Under the pieces are notes generated by a model that saw only the letters and a list, made by a program, of their open reading frames with translations, was not told where the DNA came from and made no database searches. Positions 24,618 through 36,064 of a DNA stretch of 64,000 bases are shown piece after piece. Positions within the stretch are counted from its first letter, which is position 1; each line of letters begins with the position of its first letter. The stretch spans positions 62,001-126,000 of the forward strand of contig JAQFVV010001020.1 in the NCBI GenBank assembly GCA_028023455.1, given 5' to 3'. A program made the position numbers and the translations under genes. This stretch comes from Epiperipatus broadwayi (taxonomy: Eukaryota > Onychophora > Udeonychophora > Euonychophora > Peripatidae).

Positions 24618-25186
24618 TGTAGTGTTTGTAAAAATGGCAGACGTTGTGCACTCCAGAAAAACTAGAATTTGTTCGAGTGGTTGTTGTAGATCACGCGCTG
24701 ATAACGGAGGAAGTTAAGTAACATAATGGCAGACAATAATTCCAAGAGATATTTGCAATAAGCAAATATTTCTGGATAAAAGACGTTACCTGATTGGACA
24801 AGGATTAATTGCTACAGTTATCAGCAAGCAATAAAAGACAGTGTAACAACTACACAGGGGAAGGCAGTTATTAGCAGCCATGTTGGGAGAACATCGGGCA
24901 GTGTAATATAGATAGTAGTAGAGAGCAGTCACGCAGTAGCAAGTTGCAGACCATGCGTTTGGAGAGCATCCGTTTGCAGACCATTCATTGGAGAGCAGTC
25001 GGTGCAGACCATTCCTTGGAGAGCTTCGTTGCAGACCAATTCGTTTGGAAAGCTTCGTGGCAGACCAATGCGTTTGGAGAGCTTCGTTGGAAAAGAACAG
25101 CGTGGGAATTGTATAACGTTATTTGCTGACCACACAATATGACTTGCAGTTTTAACCTTGGCACAGTCGTAAGTGCGGATTTTACA
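24618..25186 (+). repeat. TRIM right LTR
   Basis: 569 bp, closely similar to the left LTR. It lacks one tandem unit, and the hairpin loop at 24757-24761 reads AATAA, the reverse complement of the left LTR's TTATT. Confidence 0.92.
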
Positions 25187-25191
25187 CACTT
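25187..25191. repeat. TRIM target-site duplication, right
   Basis: CACTT, the exact partner of 23750-23754. Confidence 0.85.
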
Positions 25192-26589
25192 GTTATTTAA
25201 TAGTTTTTTATGTGTTGAAATTTGTTTTGTTTCTTTGTTTTTCAGATTTGTAGAAATTCAATTTGCAATATATCATTTTGTTGTGTTTTGTATTGAATTC
25301 TTTCAAAGATTTTTTTTTACAGAACATGATTGCAAAAATAAGATAACATTTTTAGAAAGTGCAGAAAGAGGTATTGCAGGGTTGATGTTTTTTTTACTGA
25401 AAGCAATCTGTAAAGAATGATTATTTTTAACCATTATTGATTCACTACAAGATAAAAGACTGAGTATAATCCAGTGTATTCAATTCCCAATGTCTTTTTT
25501 GTAAACTTTTTATTTCACTCATTCATCTCATTTATTGACTCTTTCTAGATTTTATATTTCAACATCTTAGTTTTTTCCAATTTTGTTTTTATTCCTTTTT
25601 GTTGATCTCAATATAATATCTATACTTAACTGTGTTGTGTGAAGTCTGTTGCTTTTCTAAAAAATATGCATTGATGGAATACATTTTTTAAAAACTTCCT
25701 TAAATATAATTTGTTTTAATAATAAACTATTTCTAATAAAAAGAATCCAAATGTAATTCTGTGATTAATTTTTTTGTGTTTCTGTGCATGCTTATTGTTG
25801 TTAACCTAATTCATTACTATCAATTTATTTTTCTTCTTTTTTGGGGGGAAAAAACCTTGTATTTTACTTTAGATTTTTTTAAGTTTTTATATTTCTTCCT
25901 ATTATGAAATGCTTACTGTTTTAAAAAATTTATATTATTTAATTTAAATTACATTTTTATTTTGTTTGCTTTTAATTATAATTCACAAAATATTTCTCAT
26001 AAAACTTTTAAAAGGTTTTGAAATTCGGAATCCTTCCACATTAGTCTAATCATTGCTGTTGCTTTTTTTGATAATTTTTTTTTAGAATTTGACAATACTG
26101 TGGGTGTGTTATCATGTTTCAAAACAAATTAGCAGCGGAAATGCTAATGAAATCAAATGCCCTTCTGAATTTAGAAACCTTTTTCAAATCTATAATTAAT
26201 ACTCGTAGGACTTTTTTTATAATTTTTAATATTTGGTTATGATCTATAATCACATTTAATCTTGGTCTATATTTCTAATATTGTATGGTATTTTTTCAGT
26301 CATCTGATATATATATTTATTATTACACATTTTGTATATGACTGCCAAAAGTTTATTTATTTATTTTAAATGACAGTTTTTTGAGCTTTTCCATTTTTAT
26401 TAGATTTAATTTGCTTATTTCATCTTTTCATTTAAAATGTCTGACATTTCACATGATGTCATTTTTGTTCTTGATTACTATGTAATTTTATATAGAATTT
26501 TTGTATTGTTTGATTTCATTCCTATTTTAAATAATTATGTCATGGGTTTTGTTTTGTCTTTTTTTTTTTGCAAAACTACTTCTGATCTT
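25192..26589. other. AT-rich non-coding DNA
   Basis: No supported gene. A 93-codon plus frame at 25139-25420 begins inside the TRIM LTR and continues into T-rich sequence with low-complexity Phe and Leu. I treat it as spurious. Confidence 0.5.
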
Positions 26590-26755
26590 AATGAATAATA
26601 TTTCTGTAGTATAATTTTCACTATATCATTCTCACACAAGGAAGGGACTGGTTTCTATCCACTTTCAATATTTTATGGAGTGGTTCATAAACATATGACA
26701 TCAGTTGGCCCAGATCACAATCTCTTATACATATCTTTATCATTGTTCAGTATAT
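26590..26755 (-). repeat. Interspersed repeat flanking the gag LTR element (left)
   Basis: Reverse complement of sequence related to 31885-32105. Shared blocks include TATACTGAA(C/T)AATGATAAAG, GATTGTGATCTGGG, GTCATATGTTTATGA and GAGAATGAT(A/G)TAGTGAAAATTA. The two flanks of the LTR element are thus inverted copies of one repeat. A third diverged copy lies at 46930-47090. Confidence 0.7.
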
Positions 26756-28071
26756 TGTACCGTCCATGGTATAATTAAGGTTTTTACAAGTTAATTATCT
26801 CATATTTGGTGCCAAATTATGTTCGATCTATTTTCATCAGAAAATTTCAGTGAATTTTATTGACGCAGTTATCTTTCATGGTCACACGACCCCCTTTCAC
26901 CTAAGGTAACTACTAGAATAATAGGGATGAGCAAGCGAACTTTTAATTTGTTTGAAAGGCACCAGGACTTTGCATGAAAGTCCACCAATCCACCCCCCTT
27001 TATTCTATCAATTGTTATTGTAAGTTATTTGAAATAACCGGAGGGTTGTGTTTTGAAGTACAGCATCGGCAATCTATTTAATCAAATTATAATAATGGTT
27101 AATTCTAAATGAATTTAGACAATTAATGATTAAGTACTAAATATCATATTTAAATTTATTGATACACAATGAAATATTTATAATGAGTATTGAGAGAATA
27201 AAATATAAGAGACAATAACTAGGATAAAAATACTGATAAGATTTTATTTTACTTGATACAACTCGCGACGACATCTTATCGCACTTAGAGTTCATGAGAA
27301 AGTGATCACTGGTATTTGAATTAATAAAGTTTCTTACTAGTAAGTTTAATTGTTCATATATCATATTATAGAATTTACCATGTATGGATTTATCTTGGGA
27401 GGAATCCGCTGTTCAATATTCTTGCAGTCTGTAAGTACTCCATGGTTTCAGATTTAGTAGGCAATGGCTTCATTTGGCAAAAAGTAACATCGGCAAACGA
27501 ACTTCTTCTACTCGCACATTTTAATATGATTTAACATGCTGTTGAGAGTTGTGTGACATGCTCTTCATAATTTTTTCGACGCTTAATATTTTGGACTGGT
27601 ATTTCGGGAACAAATATCTAAGAACCCTGACACAAGATGTTTTTTTTTTTTTATAGTCCTGAGTTTTTTGTCTCTCTGCATAACTCCTGTTGACACCTGT
27701 TAATTTAGTCCAAATTTAATGTAATTTAGTCCACAAAGTCTTCCTTTTGGGGGGGGGGGTGCCATCTTTAATTACCCAAGGAATGCTGCGATTTTGTTTT
27801 ACATACTGCTAATGGTTTTATGATAAAGGTTTGTTTTCTTATCTTAACAAAAACACAAAATAGTTTTCCTTTTTTGTTTTTATTACTCTTTAAATCTTCT
27901 TCTCTTTTTTCGATTTCCTTTAACACACACACACAAAAAAAAATCTATACAACCTACTTTGTCTAATCTAAATCAATCAGATATTTAAATAAAAATATTC
28001 TCTTTTTAGAAATTTAGTAATTTAACTTCTAAATTGCCAATGCAACTTGTACTAAAATAAAATACAGTACA
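26756..28071 (-). repeat. 3' LTR of gag-only element
   Basis: 1,316-bp direct repeat. It retains the uninterrupted TGGTTAAT site (near 27098) that received the Penelope-like insertion in the other LTR. A G10 run lies near 27749-27759. Confidence 0.82.
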
Positions 28072-28623
28072 ATACCTTCACGGTCAATGACAAGAATAAA
28101 ATATGGGGTATGATACTATTTTATTCTCTAAACTCTATTAATCATTTTACCTGATGTGTTTTTTTTTTTTTGTATATATCAACTTATTGTCTATTAGATA
28201 TCGTGACATTGAAACGCACGACCGAGGGATTTACATAATGCATTACACAAGAACTTCCATGCTCGCAATACGCATATACATTCCCATAGAGTTCAATAGA
28301 GTCCAAGTTTAAGCATGGCAGACCATTGCTCATTTTTTTGAGACTTATGACTCCGGGCACTTGGTTTGTCCTCCCCTTTATCTTGGGAGCCTACTTCTAT
28401 AAGTCTGACAGGCACATAAGAAAGGTCTTGCATACTACATAAAATGCATGAATTTCAGTTATTATCCCTTACTAGCGCATACACTTCACCAATCACACCT
28501 ATACCCACAGTTCACTGTAAACCAACATTCCACCACTAAATAAATGATCACATAATCATTATCCTATCTCGTTTATAGTTACTTTCTTTCCGAGATCTTC
28601 AGGGTTTGGGTCCATTCGTTTGA

Positions 28624-29271
28624 CTATATACTGCTATCTGTTTGGGTATGTATAAACCGGTTGAGGCAGCGGTGATTTATCCACTTCTCTATGCTACTCA
28701 CATTCATCTCTCCACTGTGTATTAAGATCTTCCCCTTTGTACTTATCTGACTCCTGAACTTTTCTCCAGGTAATGGAGATCTTGCCTGATTTCCTTTCCC
28801 TTTTTTTTTAATCGTAGTTATCTTATCCGTTCTTTGATTTTCCGGATTATCAGTCAACACCATAATGTTCATTTGTACTTGACTTTTATGATTTGGTATT
28901 TTGTTCACATATTTGGCGTTTGTTTCTTCCTCTCTAGCCTTGTTCTCAAATGCATTAAGTAGTTCAGTCATCCGCTTGACTGTCTCGCATCCAGTTGCTT
29001 ATTAGTAGGTGCCCTACTGAATTAAGGGAATTTTTCTGTGTAATTTTTATTTGCTTTTTTGTCAACTTACACTCTGTTAAGGCTCGTACTTGCGCTACTT
29101 GCTTCCAGACAAACGGTGCATAACACTGCTCTGTACTACATTTTTTTTTAGCTACTTCACTCTTAATTCTTGGTGGTCTTCGTTCCAATAACATTTCATT
29201 AACATATTACCATACTGCACAAAGCTATTCGTTCTATTGAGGAGAGCTTCCCACCAAGCCTGTGCTGGTCC
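28624..29271 (-). pseudogene. Gag-like gene remnant
   Basis: Minus strand. From 29271 the sequence reads GPAQAWWEALLNRTNSFVQY, then a YWNEDHQELRVK segment. The first part matches the conserved LxGxAxxWW block of Gypsy-type and related Gag proteins. A 76-codon frame (29194-28964) follows and then, in another frame with a small overlap, a 115-codon frame (28971-28624) that is basic and polar (KKKGKGNQARSPLPGEKF), as expected of a nucleic-acid-binding Gag C-terminus. No CCHC zinc knuckle is visible. Frame changes and stops upstream of 29271 make it non-functional. Confidence 0.6.
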
Positions 29272-29886
29272 TTATAAATAGCTAACTGCTACAGTTAGTT
29301 TAATATCCTGTGACATCAGGTTTATCGCGAAATCTCTCAAGCCTATTTAGATGTTACATTGGCAACTCCCCATCCTGCCTATAGAAGATTTTCAATTTCA
29401 GAAAAGGATTTACTGCACTCGGCACATTTTCTCTATTTTCTAGAAGTTTTATTTTCTGACTCTCCTGTTTATCAGATCCTATTTCTATCACTTCACTCTG
29501 TATCTTTTTTTTTCATTTATCACCTTTATTAATTGCTTCATATAATAGCATCTTCATTAACATTTCCGTGTTCTCTTTCAATTCTTTTTCGTCTTTGCCA
29601 TGGTTTGCATATCTTTTCGACTTCTCAATTTCATACACTTCTATTTTCAAAATAAAAGTTATTTTTTTTATATATTATTTTTCTCTTCATAGAGTTTGCT
29701 TGGTTTTTATTTATTACTTATCTTTTATTAATACATTTGCCGAAGTTGCTCCCCCTGCTGTCACTTTACCTTAGAAGCTATTTTATTTCCATCATTTTGC
29801 CTACTCTCTCTTTTTTTTACCTACATACGCTAAACAAAAAAAAAAAAAACTTTTTTATTTATTTTCTAAACACTTATATTTAAAAT

Positions 29887-30073
29887 GTGATATGTTGGAC
29901 TATTTCCATCGTTTATGAGTGAATTTTGAATGTATAAAAAATTTTAAACTTTATTTAAACTTTCCAAATACAAACAACTTGTTAATAATAACACATAAAT
30001 AGACAATACATGTTAGTAATTACACAATGTTAATACTTTCACATAAATGATGGAAATAGTCCAATATATCACA
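29887..30073. mobile_element. 187-bp foldback element with 15-bp target duplication
   Basis: Terminal inverted repeats GTGATAT(G/A)TTGGACTATTTCC face each other at both ends. The element is flanked by an exact 15-bp direct repeat, ACTTATATTTAAAAT, at 29872-29886 and 30074-30088. Its left two thirds resemble the 3' half of the SINE found at 52300-53027 (TTGGACTATTTCCATC, AAACTTTATTTAAA, TCCAAATACA). It is inserted between the gag remnant and the 5' LTR of the enclosing element. Confidence 0.8.
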
Positions 30074-30152
30074 ACTTATATTTAAAATTTTATTATTTTA
30101 TCATTTTACTCCTATCTCAGGACGTGGTTATTGTCAAAACCTCGAGTTGGTC

Positions 30153-31813
30153 TGCCGTCCATGGTATAATTAGGGTTTTTATGAGTTAATTATCTTATAT
30201 TTGGTGACCAAATTACGTTCGATCTCTTAAACTTTTCATCACAAAATTTCAGTGAATTATCGACGCAATTATCTTTTCTGGTCACACAACCCCTCTTTCA
30301 CCTAATGTAACTACTAGAATAATAGGGACAAGCAAGCCAGCTTTTAATTTGTTTGAAGGGCACCAGGACTTTGTATGAAAGTCCACCGACCCACCCTCCT
30401 TTATTCTATTAACTGTTATCGTAAGTTATTTGAAATAACCAGAGGATTGTGTTTTCAAGTACAGCATCGGCAATCTGTTTAATCAAATTATAATAATGGT
30501 TAATAAATATAGTTTTGCTTCTCAAATATTATGTAACAAAAAACACTTATTTATAATTGTTTAATATAGAAGATATAAATTAATAGAAAGTTTATCGGCT
30601 TAACGTTTTCGAGGATCCATGCCTCATATTCATAGCCTTCATAAAATGCATAGTAAAATATATGCAAATATTCAAATAAGCTAGTATTATATAGCCCATT
30701 TCTTTGAGATTTCAAAGCGTCTTTCCTATTAATAGCATGGATGTTTCCATTAATGTAAAATGCCTCCTTTATTTTTCTTTTGTGATCGTTTGCTTCTGAG
30801 CACAATATTATAGGATTGGCAGGTGGTTAATTTTAAATGAATTTAGACAGTTAATGATTAACTACTAATTATCAACGTAAGTTATATTTAAATTTATTGA
30901 TACACTATGAAATATTTATAATGATTATTGAGAGAATAAAATATAAGAGAAAATAACTAGGGATAAAACTACAGATAAGATTTTATTTTACTTGATACGA
31001 CTCGAGACAACATCTTATCGCACTTAGAGTTCATGAGAAAGTGATCACTGGTATTTGAATTAATAAAGTTTTTTACCGGTAAGTTTAACTGTTCATGTAT
31101 CATATTATACAATTTATCTTGGGAGGTATCCGCTGTTCAATATGCTTGCAGTCTGTAAGTACTCCGTGGTTTCAGATTTAGTAGGAGATGGCTTCACTCA
31201 TGGTAGTTCATGACATCAGGCAAAAAGCAACATCAGCAAACAAACTTCTTCTACTCGCACATCTTAGTATGATTTAACATGCTGGTGAGAGTAGTTTGAT
31301 ACGCTCTTCATAATTTCTTCAACGCTTAATACTTATTTTGAACAGTTTTATTTCAGGAACAAATATCTAAGAACCGTGATGCACGATGTGTTTTTCTTTT
31401 TATAATCCTGATTTTTTTGTCTCTCTGCACAATTCCTGTTGACACCTGTTAATTTATACCAAATGTAATGTAATTTAGCACAAAGTCTTTCTCTTTTTTT
31501 TCTTGGGTTACCATCTTTAATTACCGAAGGAATGCTGCGATTTTGTTTTACATAGTGGTAATGGCTTCACAATAAAGGTTTGTTTTCTTATCTTTACAAA
31601 AACACAAAATAGTTTTCCTTTTTGTTTTTATTACTCTTTATATCCTTTCTCTCTTTTCTATTTCCTTTAACACACACACAAAAAATCTATACAACCCACG
31701 TTGTCTAAACTAAATCAATCAGATATTTAAATAAAAATATTCTCTTTTTAGAAATTTAGTAATTTAACTTCTAAATTGCCAATGCAACTTGTACTAGAAT
31801 AAAATACAGTACA
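30153..31813 (-). repeat. 5' LTR of gag-only element, with insertion
   Basis: Partner of 26756-28071, carrying a 319-bp insertion at 30505-30823. Without the insertion and one 8-bp duplication it would be about 1,334 bp. Confidence 0.82.
30505..30823 (-). mobile_element. Penelope-like element fragment, 5'-truncated
   Basis: The insertion in the 5' LTR is flanked by an exact 8-bp duplication, TGGTTAAT (30497-30504 and 30824-30831), with the empty site in the other LTR. A minus-strand 84-codon frame (30805-30551) starts CSEANDHKRKIKEAFYINGN, followed by IHAINRKDALKSQ. This resembles the C-terminal part of the GIY-YIG endonuclease region of Penelope-like elements, where a (R)KxKEAxxI...INR block is conserved. 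The RT domain is missing. Assignment is by motif resemblance only. If right, it shows that a Penelope-like machinery, the proposed mobiliser of retrozymes, has been active in this genome. Confidence 0.6.
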
Positions 31814-31884
31814 ATATATAGATAGCTAATTACTACAATATAATTAATAAATGTCAAACTTAATTAAACTATAGTAATTTGCTA

Positions 31885-32105
31885 TATAGATATACTGAAT
31901 AATGATAAAGATGTAGGTGATTGTGATCTGGGTCAATTGATGAATGCTTGTTCAGCACAATTGGGATCGTATATCTTTTTCGCTTGTCTTTGGTCATATG
32001 TTTATGATTACACCCTTCCACAAAGTGTTTAAAGCAAATAGAAGCTAGTCCCTACCTTGCATGAGAATGATGTAGTGAAAATTACGCTAAAGAAATATTA
32101 TTCAT
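31885..32105 (+). repeat. Interspersed repeat flanking the gag LTR element (right)
   Basis: Inverted partner of 26590-26755 and a direct relative of 46930-47090. It shares GATTGTGATCTGGGTCAA, TTGTTCAGCA and TTGGTCATATGTTTATGATT-like blocks. Confidence 0.7.
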
Positions 32106-34969
32106 TAAGTGGATAATCTCTAATCTGATGAATGACTCATAAAAATTATTAATATACTTTGATCTCTTTTCTAACTTTCTTTGCATATTCACAGTTATAT
32201 ATCTTTTTTCCCCCTACCATTTTAAAAAATTCCATGAAATTAGTTCTTTTAAATGGGTATTTTTAATTACAGTACTTGAATATTCTCCTCTTTTGCACAT
32301 ACCTTGTCTCGTTAGAAAATTTACTGTCACAAACTACTTTTATGTTCCTGCTATATACATTTTTTTTTTTAATAATATCTTATTTTCTTCAAAAATATTT
32401 TAACACCTTAAGACTCACAAATATTTTCTACTGCGCATAGAAAGTTCAGAAATGTTTTATAAATATGAGCCCTGTATCTCTTCAATTGCTTCTTTCACTT
32501 TGACTCAGATTAAATATGTTTATGATAATATTTGACAATCATTGTGAGAGCAAGATTTCTTAACTGGTATGTTTCACAAGATTCTGTACTAACTTCAGCT
32601 TTCTCTTTATTTTTATAGCTATAATATTTGAAATAGTTTATAAATGGTTTTATGAAGGGAGCAATTATAGTAGTTTATAAATGGTTTTATGAAGGGAATA
32701 GGATTGATATTAGTATTTTTAATTTGAAACAATTAAAAAGTTAAAATAAGTTCCTTTTATTGGCTCTTAGATTTGTGGTATTGCTGTTTCAAAAAATGAT
32801 CTGCAGTTTATTTGTTTTTTTTTTATGAATAGAATGTAATCCTTTAAAAAATGTTTTAGTATATAATGTTCAAGAAATGCCATTATTTTATCAACCAGTG
32901 ATGGAAGAAAAATAAACTTTTGGCTTGAGTGCTTATCTAAAAACTGAGAATCAGATTAAATATCTTAATAGCTTATAAAGTAGAATTTATCTTGATAGCT
33001 TGCTATTGGTCTGTAGCACAGGCTCAATTGTCTGTTGATGCATTTAAGTTAAAAGACTGTATTTCATCATAATAATATAATTACTCCAACTAACTTAATT
33101 AGTGATATGAGTGTTGTTCTATCAAATTTATTGTATGAAATTCAACAAGTGTGGTTCTCACGTCCTATTTATAAACATTTTTCAAATTTTCTCAAAAATA
33201 TTTTAAAATGAAATAATATTATTTTCTTTTATTGAAAAGATAAAGCTGAGAGTACACCAGAGTAGAAAATTAAATAGGCATAGTGTAAAGTTTGCTTTTG
33301 TTTATGAAAAGGATCATTGATATACCTATGGTTCATGAATTTGTTTATCTTCACAAATTCATTTTTAATTCTTCTGGAGTTAGATTGTATTTTGCAATTA
33401 TTTTTTTTTATTGATTAATTTATTTTAAGGAGAAATAAAAAAGATTAACTTATGATAGAGTAATGGAGATATTGAAACAGTAAGATTCGTATTCGAATCT
33501 TAAGTTTCACCTTTTTCTGTCGTCTCTCACTGACCGGTCTATCCCGCCCAAATTTAAACTTTTTGATATCGAATTGTGTGTGTAACAATATTAAAAATGT
33601 ATAAATATATGTAGAATTCAGCATAAACACGCACACATTTCGATCTCAAATTAAACGCAATAAATAGGGATAAAATAATATAATTTAGATTTCTTTTAGT
33701 TATATGATTTTGTATAATTTTAATCATTTATTTTGGATTATAAAGTTCGTATTTATTGCTTTGTTTAAATTTCATTTAATAATAATTCTAAAAAAATCTG
33801 ATGTAATATTTAATTAAAAGTTAAAATAATCTTATGTTCCCTTTTTGTTTTTGAAATTTAAAAGCATCGGTCAGTGATAGATAATAGATTAATTAAAGAA
33901 TAATTCCCCAAAATATAATTAGTAAATGTAAAATGTAAACAATAGAACGGCAGTTTTCTTTAATTAAAAACCAACAAAATGCGTTGATTATCCTCAGGGC
34001 AGATTAAATAGAACCTAAAAATACCTTAACAAAAACGTGAGAGATCAAGATAAAAAAAAGAGGCCATCTTAGACTTGCTGGAGACATTCACTTAAACTTT
34101 AGCTTTGCTCTCGATCACTGAGAGCCTCCAAAATAATAAAATAATTTGTTCCTGCCAAGGTATGACCGAGTAAAGCACCTAGATTATTCTCCATCAGGAG
34201 GGCCTATCGGATGCCGAACTTTCCATTGCCCATCATAAATTCACCATGAAGATCTGCTGCCTGAAATAAATGAGAAAGCTGCTGCTGTTGTGAAATTAAA
34301 TGAAATATCTAAATACAAGAAAGAATTGCCACTCACGAACTATTTGCTACTTAACCAATGGAATCAGAAAACTTCTTATAAAACAGGTACCTGTCTGTGT
34401 TCAAACTCTAGAGTACTCTAATAATATGCTATAGCTCTTCTTCCTAATACTTATCTAAATTATAAAATGTAAAAACTATCATTTGTATAACTAAAATTGA
34501 ATAATTAATTTCATGTGTAAATTTCTCTAATAATCTAGCTTACCTCACTCTATTTTTCGTGGGTGCTTATTTCTATAATCAACATGTTTATCTATAGTTA
34601 TTATTTAATTATTGCATGCTCATAATTGTCTCAATTTTCAAAGTAAATCTATGATCGCTTGAAACAAAGAATGCGTGTCAAATTTTCATTAATATTTACT
34701 TTCCTTAATAACTTCACTTTCATATAAATCGACACGCATTCAGTGCATCATTTATTGTAATGCAGGGTCTACTACTTCGCAAATGGCTGGCATATTAGTT
34801 GTAATAACTCCCAGTTTATATATATTTTGTATTTATTAAATTTAATGAATAATTCTAGAAAATCCCATTTCTTTGAGAGTCGCCAACGTTCTTTAGTAAA
34901 TGTTGATAATGTAGGGCCTAGTTAGAAATCTATTTTAAATCTCATCATAATCGTTTATACAGTATACAT
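32106..34969. other. AT-rich non-coding DNA
   Basis: No supported gene. A 27-bp segment (TAGTTTATAAATGGTTTTAT and following) is duplicated at 32634-32660 and 32671-32697. The part at 34060-34290 is a little richer in G and C but shows no recognisable domain. Confidence 0.5.
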
Positions 34970-35285
34970 GCGCTACGTTTTAGAGACGCGATGACCCATT
35001 CTGCCGTGAAATTTCCGGATTCTTCAGGGTTGAAATTAACCCCAGTCGTCCTACACAAGCGGGCATAATGGGTGCTCCCATAGGACTTGACAATGTCATG
35101 CAGCCAGCCGGCAAAACTGCGACACGGACCGCTTGTCCCTGGTTATGCTTATGTGACACCTTACTTCGTCGGGTCGAGGCCGAGATCAACCTGACATTCT
35201 TATAAACCCATTCGCGGCATTGCAGTTTCGATATACTGCCATTCCATATCGCCTTTCTAAAGCGTACCACGTGTTCCTTTGCTCA
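34970..35285 (-). other. GC-rich island with protein-like minus-strand frames
   Basis: This stretch is markedly richer in G and C than its surroundings. One minus-strand frame is open for 96 codons (35270-34980). Another, from about 35110 down to 34940, reads GPCRSFAGWLHDIVKSYGST and then YARLCRTTGVNFNPEESGNF, which looks more like real protein. A single frameshift near 35110 could join the two. I do not recognise a family. It could be decayed mobile-element coding sequence or an exon-derived pseudogene. Confidence 0.35.
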
Positions 35286-35825
35286 ATTCTATTATTCTAT
35301 ATATCACTCCGCCTCTGCATTATCTTCGTAATTCACTCTCAAATAAATGTTTGCCCTTAGTCATAAATAAATATTTTAATTAAATAAATATATGTCCGCC
35401 GCTACTCTTAAATCTTACTTTAGACTCTTGCATTGCAAAGGTATAAATTCCCCAAGGCATGCATTAGAAATACTTACTCGAGAATTTTTAGGTAGCTAGA
35501 GTATGCAAACAAATAAGTGAATTCCTTTTGTAAACATTTCAGTATCGGAAATACCGCTACTGAAATCCTCAATATAAAATAATGTCTAAATAAATAAATG
35601 TATTCTTTAAAATATAATTATGTCGCAAATTCCGCTACTGAAGCTTTGAATCCCTAAAATCTTATTAATAAATGTTTTATTAAAATGTATTAATAAATAA
35701 TTTTAAACTATATGTCTGCAGTTACGTTTCATTCATTCGATACCCATTCTATATACTATTTCCTCGATTATGTAAATATGAATGTTTAATTAATATTAGT
35801 TTGATTATTGGCTAACTCGAGAATA
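35286..35825. repeat. Degenerate repeats around CCGCTACT
   Basis: The word (A/T)CCGCTACTGAA or CCGCTACTCTTAAA recurs near 35398, 35547 and 35628 within otherwise AT-rich sequence. The spacing is irregular, so I read this as old, degenerate repetition. Confidence 0.4.
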
Positions 35826-36038
35826 AAATCATGAGTCTCTTGCATATCCCTGACCACCGTGCCTAAGGAAATATTTACTAATGTCGCATCAGATGCATTG
35901 TTTCGTGGATTGTATTGTGGAACCGATAAACTATGTTCGAACTCAGTACCACGGGTGGCTTCGCTACTCGATGGTGCTGCTGTTCTGTATGGTGGTCGAA
36001 TTCTGCACTATGTTTACAAGTCACACGTTTTCTGACCG
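35826..36038 (+). other. Protein-like open frame, unknown
   Basis: A plus-strand frame of about 70 codons, ending in TGA at 36036-36038, reads TVPKEIFTNVASDALFRGLY, CGTDKLCSNS and VASLLDGAAVLYGGRILHYV. It has no ATG near its start and no clear splice sites. The composition is protein-like and G+C is above background. I cannot name the family. A decayed mobile-element gene is the most likely origin. Confidence 0.3.
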
Positions 36039-36064
36039 TTACAATATAATAACTCTTATGTAAA

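Larger units (their letters stand above)
23755..25186 (+). mobile_element. Miniature LTR retrotransposon (TRIM), structurally complete
   Basis: Two highly similar LTRs (23755-24365 and 24618-25186) flank only 252 bp. Both begin TGTAGTGTTTG and end in a TTACA block, giving the TG...CA ends. A primer-binding site TGGCGCAGTCGT starts one base after the left LTR (24367), and a polypurine tract GGAGTGGAGGGAGG lies at 24601-24614. The element is flanked by an exact 5-bp duplication. No protein is encoded, so it must use a partner element's proteins. The PBS resembles the TGGCGCAGTCG type of some Gypsy elements. High LTR similarity and the intact ends suggest a young insertion. It is far richer in G and C than its surroundings. 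Confidence 0.93.
26756..31813 (-). mobile_element. Gag-only LTR retrotransposon remnant
   Basis: Long direct repeats (26756-28071, 1,316 bp; 30153-31813, 1,661 bp including a 319-bp insertion) flank 2,081 bp. On the minus strand the repeats start TGTACTGTATTTTATT and end GGACGG(TA)CA, giving TG...CA ends. A 4-bp ATAT lies at 26752-26755 and 31814-31817; it could be a target duplication, but AT-rich context makes this weak. The internal part encodes gag-like sequence only (28624-29271, minus) and no pol. No tRNA-type PBS was recognised after the 5' LTR, and the tract before the 3' LTR (GTGAAGGTAT) is a poor polypurine tract. The LTRs differ visibly, so the insertion is old. Confidence 0.8.

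Noticed and set aside
23923-25420. Several 60-93 codon open frames on both strands
   Set aside because: They fall in the two TRIM LTRs, overlap each other in opposite strands and follow the LTR tandem units.
28072-30152. Interpretation of the 1.3-kb direct repeats as Penelope-type long repeats
   Set aside because: The internal region carries a Gag-like WW block on the same strand and the repeats have TG...CA ends, which favours an LTR retrotransposon.
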